From: Microbacterium candidum
Lineage (GTDB): Bacteria; Actinomycetota; Actinomycetes; Actinomycetales; Microbacteriaceae
Direction: 5' to 3'
NCBI RefSeq assembly: GCF_030315975.1
Contig: NZ_JASXSZ010000001.1
Location: forward strand, 620,001-684,000
Length of the DNA stretch: 64,000 nt
Program-made: the position numbers and the translations under genes
The notes under the pieces: generated by a model
What the model was told of the DNA's origin: nothing
What the model saw: only the letters and a program-made list of their open reading frames with translations
The model's database searches: none
Shown: positions 46,541-54,086 of the stretch, piece by piece
Numbering within the stretch: the first letter of the stretch is position 1
How the letters are laid out: each line of letters starts with the position of its first letter

Positions 46541-47356
46541 ATGACCGAGCCGAACCGCGTCACTCTCCGTGAGAACAAAGTCCCCGAGCCCACCGCATCG
46601 TTCTGGACGATCAAGATCCTGGCGACGACCGTCGGCGAGACGGCGGCCGACCTCCTGTCGTCGAGCCTGCACCTGGGAACCCAGGTGACCTCGGTCGTGA
46701 TGGCTGCGGTCTTCCTCGTGGTGTTCGCGTTCCAGTTCGCGAGCCGCCGGTACATCCCCGCGATCTACTGGCTGACCGTCGTGCTGATCAGCGTCGTGGG
46801 CACGCTCATCACCGACAACCTGACCGATGGGCTCGGCGTGCCCCTCTGGGTGTCGACCACGATCTTCGCGGTCGCCCTCGGCGCCACGTTCGCGATCTGG
46901 TACGCGGTCGAACGCACCCTCTCCATCCACGAGATCGTGACGCGTCGACGGGAGGCGTTCTACTGGCTGGCGGTGTTGTTCACGTTCGCGCTGGGCACGG
47001 CGGCAGGAGACCTGGTCGCCGAGCAGCTCGACCTCGGCTACCTCGTCTCCGTTGGCGTGTTCGCGGCGGCGATCGGCCTCGTCGCGCTCGCGCACTTCAC
47101 GTTCCGTCTGAACGCGATCGTCGCGTTCTGGGCCGCGTACGTGCTGACCCGGCCGCTCGGCGCCTCCCTGGGCGACTTGCTGTCCCAGCCCGTCGCCGAC
47201 GGCGGGCTCGGGCTGGGGACGGTCGTGACGAGCTTGATCTTCCTCCTCGCGATCGTCGCGATCGTGATCTACGTCACACTCACGGGCCGAAGCCGCGCCG
47301 GGCAGGCGCGCTCGGAGGAGACTGCGAGCGCCCGCACGTTGAGCGTCGACGCGTGA
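46541..47356 (+). CDS. COG4705-like membrane protein with four internal repeats
   Basis: 271-aa membrane protein with eight or nine helices. Four repeat units each carry a small-residue/acidic signature: TTVGETAADLLSSSL, VGTLITDNLTDGLG, LGTAAGDLVAEQLDLG and LGASLGDLLSQPVADG. Spacing is about 55 residues, so each unit is about two helices. This matches the COG4705 family, described only as a conserved membrane protein. The conserved Gly/Asp motifs inside the membrane suggest transport or ion binding, which is an inference. It is convergent with a two-component system that may regulate it. Confidence 0.75.
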   Translation: MTEPNRVTLRENKVPEPTASFWTIKILATTVGETAADLLSSSLHLGTQVTSVVMAAVFLVVFAFQFASRRYIPAIYWLTVVLISVVGTLITDNLTDGLGVPLWVSTTIFAVALGATFAIWYAVERTLSIHEIVTRRREAFYWLAVLFTFALGTAAGDLVAEQLDLGYLVSVGVFAAAIGLVALAHFTFRLNAIVAFWAAYVLTRPLGASLGDLLSQPVADGGLGLGTVVTSLIFLLAIVAIVIYVTLTGRSRAGQARSEETASARTLSVDA

Positions 47357-47361
47357 ACCCG

Positions 47362-47400
47362 GATGAGGGTCCCGTCGGTCACGCCGACGGGACCCTCATC
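47362..47400. terminator. Strong bidirectional hairpin
   Basis: GATGAGGGTCCCGTCGG (47362-47378) and its perfect complement (47384-47400) form a 17-bp stem between convergent genes. The right arm lies inside the last codons of the histidine kinase gene at 47379. Confidence 0.8.
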
Positions 47401-48362
47401 TGGATGGCCGTTCCGCTCGGCCCGGTCGAGAGCACCGCAACGCTGCCGCCATGGCGGGCCGCGATCTCGCGGACGAGTGCGAGCCCGATCCCGAAGCCTG
47501 CGCCCGCAAGCCTCGGAGCATCCGGCGCGGCCCGCGCGAACCTGTCGAAAATGCGCCGGGGGTCGATGCCCGTGATCCCGGGGCCTTGATCGGAGACGGT
47601 GAGCACAGCGGCGGCGCCGTCCCGCCCGATCGTCACTCCCACTCGGCCGCCCGCGGGCGAGTGGGACAGTGCGTTGTCGATGAGGGCCGTCGCACAGCGC
47701 TGGAGGGTGGCCGGCGGGACTGTCGTCGCCGACTCTGTCTCCTCGGTCAGGATGAGCTCCACGGACGCGTCCCGAGCGAGCACCTGCAGTGACTCGACGG
47801 CCCGCGCGACGGGGTCGAACATCGGGGACGCAGTGCCGGACGTGTCGCGCTCGGGGTCGGCCGCGAGCAGGAGGTCGTTGACCACGTCGATCAGCGTCTT
47901 GGTGTCTGCGCGCAGTTCCGTCACCGTCGCGGCGGACGGGTCACCGGCGGGCAGGGCGCGCTGGAGCACCTGCAGGCGAGCGTCGAGCACAGCGAGGGGC
48001 GTGCGCAGCTCGTGGCTCGCATCGGCGACGAAGTCCCGCTGCAGCTGAAGCGCCCGCCCCAGGGGGCGCACGGCGCGCCGCGTGACGATCATGCTGAGCA
48101 CTCCCGCGATGGCGATCGCGAGCACCGCGATGATGGCGAACGCGACGGTCGCTTGCGTGGGGTCGATGTAGATCCGGTGCTCCGAAGGGGGCGGGATCTC
48201 GTTCGCCTCCGAGGGGCGGAGCTGGTCGAGCACATAGATGAACACGATGCCGAGGGCCGCGATGACCAGCGCACCGGACGCGATGGCGATCTGGACGCCC
48301 ACCGCGCGGGATGCCCGGGTCACCTCGCGGGCGTCTCCCTGTAGGCGGTCGCGGTGCTTCAC
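47379..48362 (-). CDS. Sensor histidine kinase
   Basis: 327-aa sensor kinase starting at GTG 48362, which overlaps the regulator stop (GTGA). Two helices (IASGALVIAALGIVFIYVLD; VAFAIIAVLAIAIAGVLSMI) enclose a short loop of about 30 residues, so it senses the membrane or a protein rather than a large ligand. HisKA has [20 protein letters not shown]; HATPase_c has LIDNALSHSPAGG, VSDQGPGITGIDPRRIF and GFGIGLALVREIAARHGGSV. No clear HAMP domain. Pairs with the regulator at 48359. Confidence 0.92.
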   Translation of the reverse strand: MKHRDRLQGDAREVTRASRAVGVQIAIASGALVIAALGIVFIYVLDQLRPSEANEIPPPSEHRIYIDPTQATVAFAIIAVLAIAIAGVLSMIVTRRAVRPLGRALQLQRDFVADASHELRTPLAVLDARLQVLQRALPAGDPSAATVTELRADTKTLIDVVNDLLLAADPERDTSGTASPMFDPVARAVESLQVLARDASVELILTEETESATTVPPATLQRCATALIDNALSHSPAGGRVGVTIGRDGAAAVLTVSDQGPGITGIDPRRIFDRFARAAPDAPRLAGAGFGIGLALVREIAARHGGSVAVLSTGPSGTAIQMRVPSA

Positions 48363-49024
48363 GGCTCGCCCAGCCGGTATCCCTGGCCCCGAACCGTCAG
48401 GATCATGTCGGGATCCGTCTTGCGGCGCAGGTAATGCACGTAGGTGTCCACCGTGCCCTCCTGCTCGTCCGAATCGAAGACCGTCTCGAGAATCTCGCGG
48501 CGGGAGAACGTGCGGAGAGGGTTCTCCGCGAGCAGCCGGAGGAAGGCGGACTCACGGTCGGTCAGGACGATCCGACCTTCATAGGGGGAGTAGATCATCC
48601 GGCTCTCCGGATACAGTCGCCACTCCCCGATGCCCAGCTCTTTGCCCTCGCCGGTGAACCGTCTCGTCAACGCGCGGAGCCTGGCGAGCAGCTCGTCGAA
48701 CTCGAACGGCTTCACGAGGTAGTCGTTCGCTCCGGCATCCAACCCATCCACCCGGTCGCGGACGGTTCCCAGAGCCGTGAGCATCAGGATCGGCGCGACG
48801 ATCCTGCGTTCGCGCAGGGCCGTGACGACCCCGACACCGTCGAGGCCTGGCAGTCGCCGGTCGACGACCAGCACGTCGAACATCCTCGACACCGCGGTCT
48901 CGACGCCCGTTTCTCCGTCCGAGACCCGGGTCACGTCGTACACCTCGCCGAGCACCTGCTCGATGAGCGGGCCCAACCTCGGGTCATCCTCGATCAACAG
49001 AACACGCAGCCGCGCCTCAATCAC
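48359..49024 (-). CDS. OmpR-family response regulator
   Basis: 221 aa from the GTG 49024; GGGAGGCG lies at ribosome-site distance, so the longer frame to 49084 is not needed. The receiver starts RLRVLLIEDDPRLGPLIEQV with phosphorylated Asp in VLVVDRRLPGLDGVG and Lys in NDYLVKPFEFDEL. The winged helix has LTDRESAFLRLLAENPLRTF and TVDTYVHYLRRKTDPDMILT, ending VRGQGYRLGEP. Co-operonic with its kinase; convergent with the COG4705 gene, its plausible target. Confidence 0.92.
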   Translation of the reverse strand: MIEARLRVLLIEDDPRLGPLIEQVLGEVYDVTRVSDGETGVETAVSRMFDVLVVDRRLPGLDGVGVVTALRERRIVAPILMLTALGTVRDRVDGLDAGANDYLVKPFEFDELLARLRALTRRFTGEGKELGIGEWRLYPESRMIYSPYEGRIVLTDRESAFLRLLAENPLRTFSRREILETVFDSDEQEGTVDTYVHYLRRKTDPDMILTVRGQGYRLGEP

Positions 49025-49230
49025 CAACGCCTCCCACCGCATGTGCCGGATGCGCGTCAGCGCACGCGGCGACATGCTCAACACTGTCTCGCGGATCCAG
49101 CTTCGCGCCTGGATCCCAAGACGATGCTGAGGATCGAGCGTTCGAGAACCATCCGCACCGCGGAGACGAGAGCTGTCAGGAGAGGGCCGTCGTCACGGAG
49201 TAACCTCACCTGGTCGAGAGGGCATGCGCC

Positions 49231-49761
49231 GTGGCCGGACGAATCATTGCTGCCGTGACGTGGTGCGTCGCGCTGACGGTTCTCGCCGGATGCTCCTCAC
49301 TGGCGTGGCCCACCGACCTGCCGAGCAGAACCGCGCCGACCGACGGGGCTGTTTCGAGTGAATCCCCGTCATCTCAGAACGCGGGTGACGGATCCGGTTC
49401 CACCACGCCGAACGCAGCGGTGGACGCCAAGGCCGCCGCCATCCTCCGAGCGGAGGACGTCCGCCTCACGTCTGAGTACGAGCGCGGACAGGCTCTCGCG
49501 GGCACGTCGGCAGAGCTCGACTGGTGGACCAATTTCGGCGACGCCACTCGAATCGCGAAGGAAGAGCTGGCAGTCCTCGACCAGGTGCAGGCTCTCTACC
49601 CACAAGGGCAACCCGATTCGCTCAGCAGGTGGGCCGCCGTCCCCTTCCCCGGAGATGTTCAGACGTGGTTTCTCACACCGGTCGGTGACAATGCGGCGGA
49701 CGTGAGAGCGGACCTCGCTCAGATGGCGGCCGATGCCGACGCGGTCGCGGCAGGTCGATAG
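49231..49761 (+). CDS. Predicted lipoprotein, unknown function
   Basis: 176 aa from the GTG 49231. A signal peptide ends in the lipobox LTVLAGC, followed by a Ser/Thr/Pro linker (residues 25-65). The rest is a helical domain (AILRAEDVRLTSEYERGQAL; FGDATRIAKEELAVLDQVQA; ADVRADLAQMAADADAVAAG). No catalytic or metal motif visible. Divergent from the response-regulator gene at 49024, with 206 bp between. Family not recognised. Confidence 0.65.
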   Translation: MAGRIIAAVTWCVALTVLAGCSSLAWPTDLPSRTAPTDGAVSSESPSSQNAGDGSGSTTPNAAVDAKAAAILRAEDVRLTSEYERGQALAGTSAELDWWTNFGDATRIAKEELAVLDQVQALYPQGQPDSLSRWAAVPFPGDVQTWFLTPVGDNAADVRADLAQMAADADAVAAGR

Positions 49762-49824
49762 CAGCCGGGCCGCACGAGGGTCGCGGCTCGGCATGGACGA
49801 GCGCCCAGCACGCGCGCGCGGCGA

Positions 49825-49856
49825 AAGCGGCGAGGGTCGGGAGACCCTCGCCGCTT
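49825..49856. terminator. Bidirectional terminator
   Basis: AAGCGGCGAGGGTC (49825-49838) pairs perfectly with GACCCTCGCCGCTT (49843-49856) around GGGA. It sits between the convergent lipoprotein and hydrolase genes. Confidence 0.8.
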
Positions 49857-49861
49857 CCGGA

Positions 49862-50683
49862 TCACTCGGCGAAGAACGCGAGGATGTCGTCGTCGAGGGC
49901 GACCTGGTACTCGCCCCAGATGCCGTGCGAGGCGCCGGGGTAGACCTTCAGCGTTCCCTGCGAGACGAGGGTGATGGCCCGCTCCGCGGCCGCGGCGATC
50001 GGGACGATCTGGTCGTCATCGCCGTGAGCGAGGAGGATGGGGACGTCGAGCGCCTCCAGATCCTTGGTGAAGTCGGTCTCGGAGAACACCTTCACGCAGT
50101 CGTACGCGGCATTGAGGCCGGCCATCATGCCCTGGCGCTGGAAGTCGTCGACGAGGCCCTGCGATCGCTTCTCGGGCTGGTGGTTGAAGCCGAAGAACGA
50201 CTCCGCGAGGTCCTTGTAGAACTGCGAGCGGTCGTTGAGCACGCCCGCACGGATGCTGTCGAACACCTCGAGCGGGGTGCCCTCGGGGTTCGTCGCCGAC
50301 TGGAGCATGACGGGCGGGACCGCACCGGCCGTCGCGACCTTCGACACGCGCCCGGCGCCGCGGGTGGCCGCATAGCGGACGACCTCGCCGCCACCGGTGG
50401 AGTGGCCGACCAGAAGCACGTCCTGCAGGTCGAGCTGCTCGACGAGCGACGCCAGGTCGGCCACGTAGGTGTCCATGTCGTTGCCGCGGTACGTGCGGGA
50501 AGAGCGGCCGTGGCCGCGGCGGTCGTGCGCGATCACTCGGTACCCGGCGTCGGCGAAGATCTTCAACTCCTTCTGCCAGGCGTCCGAGTTGAGCGGCCAG
50601 CCGTGGCTGAAGATGACGGGGCGGCCTTCGCCGAGCTCGGTGTAGTAGATCTCTGTGCCGTCGGGCGTCGTGATGTAGGGCAT
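49862..50683 (-). CDS. Alpha/beta hydrolase (non-heme chloroperoxidase/esterase type)
   Basis: 273-aa alpha/beta hydrolase. The start is the ATG 50683 after GAAAGGAC. It begins MPYITTPDGTEIYYTELGEG with the oxyanion region VIFSHGWPLNSDAWQKEL. The nucleophile Ser is in VLLVGHSTGGGEVVRYAATR, the acid in PILLAHGDDDQIVPIAAAAE and the His near YPGASHGIWG. This is the usual pattern of cofactor-free haloperoxidases and aryl esterases. A TAGCGT -10 lies about 75 bp upstream. An XRE-MmyB-type regulator gene precedes it by 114 bp on the same strand and may control it. Confidence 0.9.
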   Translation of the reverse strand: MPYITTPDGTEIYYTELGEGRPVIFSHGWPLNSDAWQKELKIFADAGYRVIAHDRRGHGRSSRTYRGNDMDTYVADLASLVEQLDLQDVLLVGHSTGGGEVVRYAATRGAGRVSKVATAGAVPPVMLQSATNPEGTPLEVFDSIRAGVLNDRSQFYKDLAESFFGFNHQPEKRSQGLVDDFQRQGMMAGLNAAYDCVKVFSETDFTKDLEALDVPILLAHGDDDQIVPIAAAAERAITLVSQGTLKVYPGASHGIWGEYQVALDDDILAFFAE

Positions 50684-50797
50684 CGTGTGTCCTTTCAAGG
50701 GGGAGGGGTTGCGGCGCGAGACGGCGACGAACACGTCGCGCGGCCACGGAACACACGCTATGCGCGGGCCCGGTCCGACAGAGAGGCCCGCGTAGTA

Positions 50798-51661
50798 CTA
50801 CCCTCCGGCGCCCTTCGCAGTCGACGAGAAGGCCCCAGGAGCAGGCTCGCTCGTGAGCGGGACGGATGCGGCGAGCCCGGCGAAGAGCGTCTCCGCCATC
50901 CCGCCCGGTACAGCGGAGAGCACCGTGAGCTGGTGGCCCGGCAGGCTGCGCACGGCGAAGTTGTGCGCGTCGACCGCGACCTCGCCGAACCCCTCGATGA
51001 GGATGTGGAACGTCGTGTCCTCGGGGCCGGAAACGTCGTGTCGCGCCCAGATGCGGACGAAGTCCGGATCCGCGGACAGCTGGCGCACCAGTTCCGCGAG
51101 GCGCGGCGAGTCCGGATCGGCGTCCCGGCGGAGCGTGGCGACGGCTGAGCGCGCCATCGCCTCCCACTCCACGAGGGTGCTCTTCATGCGTGCGTTGAAG
51201 AGGGCGGCGACCTGGTTGACGCCGACGGCGAGCCCTCCGTGTCCCAGCGCAGCCGCGAGCGCGTTGGATGCGACGATGTCTCGCTGCGGATCCGAGATGT
51301 AGGCCGGGGTGCGGTACCAGCGGGACAGTGTCCGCGCGATCCGCTCCGCGGCTCCGGGATCGGGTGCGACCTGGCGCGGGGGCTGCCCGTCGACGAGGCG
51401 GTGCATGTACGCGATCGACTCGTCGTCGAGGTGCAGCACACGGGCGAGTGCGGAGAGGACCTGCTCCGAGGGGCGCCCGATGCGCCCCTGCTCGATGCGC
51501 AGGTAGTACTCCCCGCTGATCCCTGCGAGCTCAGCGACCTCCTGCCGGCGAAGCCCGGCGACTCGCCTTCCGGGTTGCCGGACGAGACCCGCGTCCTCGG
51601 GTTGTGTGATGTGCCGCCGGGCACGGAGATAGCGGCCTAAGGCATGGGCGGGAGTGGGCAT
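50798..51661 (-). CDS. XRE regulator with MmyB-like ligand domain
   Basis: 287 aa, ATG 51661 after GGAGG. It has the same plan as the regulator at 39180: HTH in RRHITQPEDAGLVRQPGRRV and AGLRRQEVAELAGISGEYYL with RIEQGRIGRPSEQVLSALAR, then the MLTR_LBD domain from about residue 110 (RDIVASNALAAALGHGG) with WARHDVSGPEDTTFHILIEG near the end. The ligand is unknown. It is likely to repress the alpha/beta hydrolase gene downstream or itself. Confidence 0.87.
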   Translation of the reverse strand: MPTPAHALGRYLRARRHITQPEDAGLVRQPGRRVAGLRRQEVAELAGISGEYYLRIEQGRIGRPSEQVLSALARVLHLDDESIAYMHRLVDGQPPRQVAPDPGAAERIARTLSRWYRTPAYISDPQRDIVASNALAAALGHGGLAVGVNQVAALFNARMKSTLVEWEAMARSAVATLRRDADPDSPRLAELVRQLSADPDFVRIWARHDVSGPEDTTFHILIEGFGEVAVDAHNFAVRSLPGHQLTVLSAVPGGMAETLFAGLAASVPLTSEPAPGAFSSTAKGAGG

Positions 51662-51992
51662 CGGCCTCCTCGGCTGGTGGGATTGCCTCCCGCAATTCTC
51701 CGCCCGTCCGTTGCTGCGTTCGGGCGTGTCTCAGCGGATGTCGCGGGCCGAGCAGACGGGCGGCCGTGGAGGGGTGCGCGCATGCCCGGATCGCACGAAC
51801 GAGCTGATTCTGGGTGGGGTCCGGCTCGCTCTGCTTGCGATCACCGGCAGCCGCGGCCGTGATGCCGATGACACCCTCACTGTCCTCGTGTGGCGAGTCT
51901 CGAGTCTTCCGCTGAGCCCGTGACGCGCAGTGGGGCCGAAGCGACTCAGCAGAGGGCCGGGCGAGCACCCCGGCGGCGAAGCATCAGCAAAG

Positions 51993-52010
51993 CTGAAGAT
52001 CTCCTGAAGA
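51993..52010. promoter_or_regulatory. Direct repeat CTGAAGA-N4-CTGAAGA
   Basis: Two identical heptamers 11 bp apart, the spacing bound by OmpR-type response regulators. It is ten bases before the 18-bp dyad. Confidence 0.45.
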
Positions 52011-52019
52011 ATGGCATTT

Positions 52020-52037
52020 GTCCCCCAAAAGGGGGAC
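52020..52037. promoter_or_regulatory. 18-bp dyad (GTCCCCC-AAAA-GGGGGAC), copy 3
   Basis: Identical to the dyads of the two small RNAs at 22 kb. Here a possible -10 (TACATT, 52048-52053) is only 19.5 bp from the centre, so the site would overlap the core promoter rather than lie at -44, which fits repression better than activation. Confidence 0.6.
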
Positions 52038-52169
52038 AAGGAGTCGCTACATTGAGATCCGGACACACGCTCTGGGGGCGCGATGTTCGAAGCACCGGTT
52101 ACCGGTGTGCGACTGGGGCGCACACCGGTGCGGGCTTGATCGTCCCCTTCGCCAGGGCGAAGGGTCGAG

Positions 52170-52218
52170 GGCGGGTGCCGCGAGTCGCGTTGGGGAACGG
52201 GCTCTCGCGGCACCCGCC
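52170..52218. repeat. 15-bp perfect inverted repeat (strong RNA stem)
   Basis: GGCGGGTGCCGCGAG (52170-52184) and CTCGCGGCACCCGCC (52204-52218) flank a 19-base loop containing GGGGAAC. No T-run follows, so it is more likely an RNA structure than a terminator. Confidence 0.65.
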
Positions 52219-52310
52219 GGAGCACGCAGGCGGCGGGGCACCATCTGGGGAATGAGTCTCTCTCGAGGGGGACTCGATGCGCACGCGGGCGCAAAGCTCG
52301 ATTCGCTATA

Positions 52311-52326
52311 TGCTGGTATACCAGCA
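52311..52326. promoter_or_regulatory. 16-bp palindrome TGCTGGTATACCAGCA
   Basis: Perfect palindrome containing TGGTATACCA, which matches the T-G-G-T-N2-A-C-C-A type of GntR-family operators. It lies 115 bp before the NG-repeat protein ATG. No GntR gene is seen in the window. Confidence 0.45.
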
Positions 52327-52440
52327 GGTTCCTCGTCTGGCACGCGATGCTGCCAGGGCTGTCGAAACGCCGCGAGTTGCCGATAGGTGCAGGTGAACGT
52401 GCACAGCGAAGGCCGAGGTCTTCGCACACCTGGAGATCAC

Positions 52441-53064
52441 ATGCCTGCCGAGACATCCCAGTCCGCCTACGCCTTCTACGGCCCGATGGGGGGCCGTCGC
52501 CCGCGCAGAAGGGTGCTCGCTGCGTCGGTCTGCGCGCTGCTGGGCATCGCCGGGATCTTCACCCCCGCCGTGCTCCTCAATACCGCGTCATACGCCGACA
52601 CCACGATCGTCGTCGGCAGCGGCCTGACCCTTGAAGGACCCTCGCAACCCGCAGATCTCGGGCTGGAGTTGATGGCGTCCATGCAGGAGCTCGAGACCGT
52701 GCCGGCGCCAGAGCCGCACGCGGTCAGCGGCGATGACGTCCGGCAGACTCCGGAGCCGCGCAGCCAGATCCCCACCGGACCTGCCGTGGTCGCGCCCGTC
52801 ACTCCGGGCCTGCCTCCGGAAGATGGCCTCGGCGCCACGAAGCCCGCGCGTCCGCCTCAGCCGAATCCCGGTCGCCCCAACAACGGCGCCGACCACGGGA
52901 ACGGTCAAGGCAACGGCCACGGGAATGGCAATGGCAACGGCAACGGCAACGGCAACGGCAGGGGATCCCAGCCCCATGGCAAAGGCCAGCTGAAGTTCTC
53001 CAATCCGATGACGTCGCCGGGCCAGCAGAACCCGTCGAACCCGCACGGACGGGGCCACCACTAG
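52441..53064 (+). CDS. Exported or membrane-anchored protein with NG-repeat tail
   Basis: 207 aa from the ATG 52441 after CTGGAGATC. A basic N-terminus (GGRRPRRR) is followed by one helix (VLAASVCALLGIAGIFTPAV), then a Pro-rich region. Near the end there is an Asn-Gly repeat tract (residues about 150-175) and a His/Gly/Pro tail (GQLKFSNPMTSPGQQNPSNP). The NG tract is encoded by a GGCAAY hexanucleotide repeat. It looks like a cell-surface protein; no enzymatic motif. Its long upstream region has three kinds of putative regulatory sites, so expression is probably tightly controlled. Confidence 0.7.
   Translation: MPAETSQSAYAFYGPMGGRRPRRRVLAASVCALLGIAGIFTPAVLLNTASYADTTIVVGSGLTLEGPSQPADLGLELMASMQELETVPAPEPHAVSGDDVRQTPEPRSQIPTGPAVVAPVTPGLPPEDGLGATKPARPPQPNPGRPNNGADHGNGQGNGHGNGNGNGNGNGNGRGSQPHGKGQLKFSNPMTSPGQQNPSNPHGRGHH
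52897..52960 (+). repeat. GGCAAY hexanucleotide repeat in the NG tract
   Basis: Five adjacent units GGCAAT/GGCAAC (52927-52956), with more degenerate GG-AAY units on both sides. Unit length 6 keeps the frame, so slippage would alter tract length only. Confidence 0.75.
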
Positions 53065-53095
53065 ACGAAGCCTCTCCGCATACAACGCCGAGATC

Positions 53096-53135
53096 CACCC
53101 GCAGACCGTCACCGGATGGCGGCCGTCTGCGGGTG
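53096..53135 (+). terminator. Hairpin after the NG-repeat protein gene
   Basis: CACCCGCAGAC (53096-53106) pairs perfectly with GTCTGCGGGTG (53125-53135), 32 bp after the stop. No T-run. Confidence 0.55.
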
Positions 53136-53187
53136 AGCCCTACTCTGCGGGTGGAACGTGATCTGCGACGACGGGGAACGGAGCGCG

Positions 53188-54006
53188 ATGATGCGAGCAC
53201 TGGTGCTGGGCGGCGGTGGCGTCACGGGCGTCGCCTGGGAGACGGGGCTGCTGTACGGGCTCGAGCAGGAGGGGCTGCGCTTGCGCGACGCGGATCGCCT
53301 CGTCGGCACGTCGGCGGGCTCGGTCGTCTCCGCACAGGTCGCAGGCTCCACGCCGCTCCAGGAGCTGTACCGCAGGCAGGTCGAGGGCGCGAGCACGGAG
53401 ATCCCGGGATCGCTCGGCTTCCGGGGGACCGTCCAGCTCGTGGTCGACCTCATGCTCGCGATCGACAAGGAGGCCGGGCTCCGGCGTCTCGGGCGCAAGG
53501 CCGTCCGCGCGACGGACCCCGCGATGGTCGGCCAGCGGCGGGGCGTCATCGAACAGCGGCTGCCGCAACACGAGTGGCCCGACCGCGACCTCCGGATCAC
53601 CGCGGTGGACGTTGAGTCCGGGGCGCTGCGGGTGTTCGACCCGGCATCCGGCGTGGGCCTCGTCGACGCGGTCTCCGCGAGCTGCGCTGTGCCGCTCGTA
53701 TGGCCGGTCGTCGAGATCGACGGCCGCCTCTACATGGACGGCGGGATGTGGTCGGGCACGAACGTCCAGCTCGCGAAGGGGTGCGACCGCATCGTCGTGA
53801 TCGCTCCCGAGAACATCGGCCTGACGAAGGATCTGCGTGCCCTCGGTCAGGGCGTGCGGACCGCCATCATCACGCCGGATGCGGACGCGAAGGTCGCCAG
53901 AGGTCGCAACTCCCTCGACCCTGCCGCGCGCAGGCCGTCCGCCGAAGCGGGGCTCGCCCAGGCGCACCGCGTCGCCGAGCAGGTCCGGGCCGTCTGGGAC
54001 GCGTGA
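53188..54006 (+). CDS. Patatin-like phospholipase
   Basis: 272-aa patatin family acyl hydrolase. The oxyanion loop is ALVLGGGGVTGVAWETGLLY, the nucleophile Ser lies in G-T-S-A-G (LVGTSAGSVVSAQ) and the dyad Asp in DGGMWSGTN. The catalytic Ser-Asp dyad is therefore complete. It lacks a signal peptide. Start at ATG 53188 or 53191; a GGGGAACGGAG element precedes them and a TACTCT -10 lies about 45 bp upstream. Members cleave phospholipids or other acyl esters; substrate unknown. Confidence 0.88.
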   Translation: MMRALVLGGGGVTGVAWETGLLYGLEQEGLRLRDADRLVGTSAGSVVSAQVAGSTPLQELYRRQVEGASTEIPGSLGFRGTVQLVVDLMLAIDKEAGLRRLGRKAVRATDPAMVGQRRGVIEQRLPQHEWPDRDLRITAVDVESGALRVFDPASGVGLVDAVSASCAVPLVWPVVEIDGRLYMDGGMWSGTNVQLAKGCDRIVVIAPENIGLTKDLRALGQGVRTAIITPDADAKVARGRNSLDPAARRPSAEAGLAQAHRVAEQVRAVWDA

Positions 54007-54086
54007 TCCCGGCCCCGCATTGACCGCCGCGGATGCGCGCGGCGCGGCATCCGCGGGCGGTCCGGTGCGGCCTCTAGCGTGAGAGC

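Larger units (their letters stand above)
51662..52440. other. 780-bp non-coding region with dyads and strong hairpins
   Basis: No ORF with coding character on either strand. It holds an 11-bp direct repeat, a third copy of the 18-bp GTCCCCC dyad, CACCGGT-type palindromes (near 52094-52135), a 15-bp perfect stem and a 16-bp palindrome, ending before the exported NG-repeat protein gene. The dense structure suggests a regulatory leader or small RNA. Details are listed separately. Confidence 0.5.

Noticed and set aside
45419-47095. 558-codon open frame on the minus strand
   Set aside because: Antisense to the GT-C and COG4705 genes; arginine-, aspartate- and histidine-rich shadow composition and no motif.
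52018-52386. 122-codon plus-strand frame in the non-coding region at 52 kb
   Set aside because: It starts inside the 18-bp dyad, has no ribosome site and covers the 15-bp stem; composition is not protein-like.
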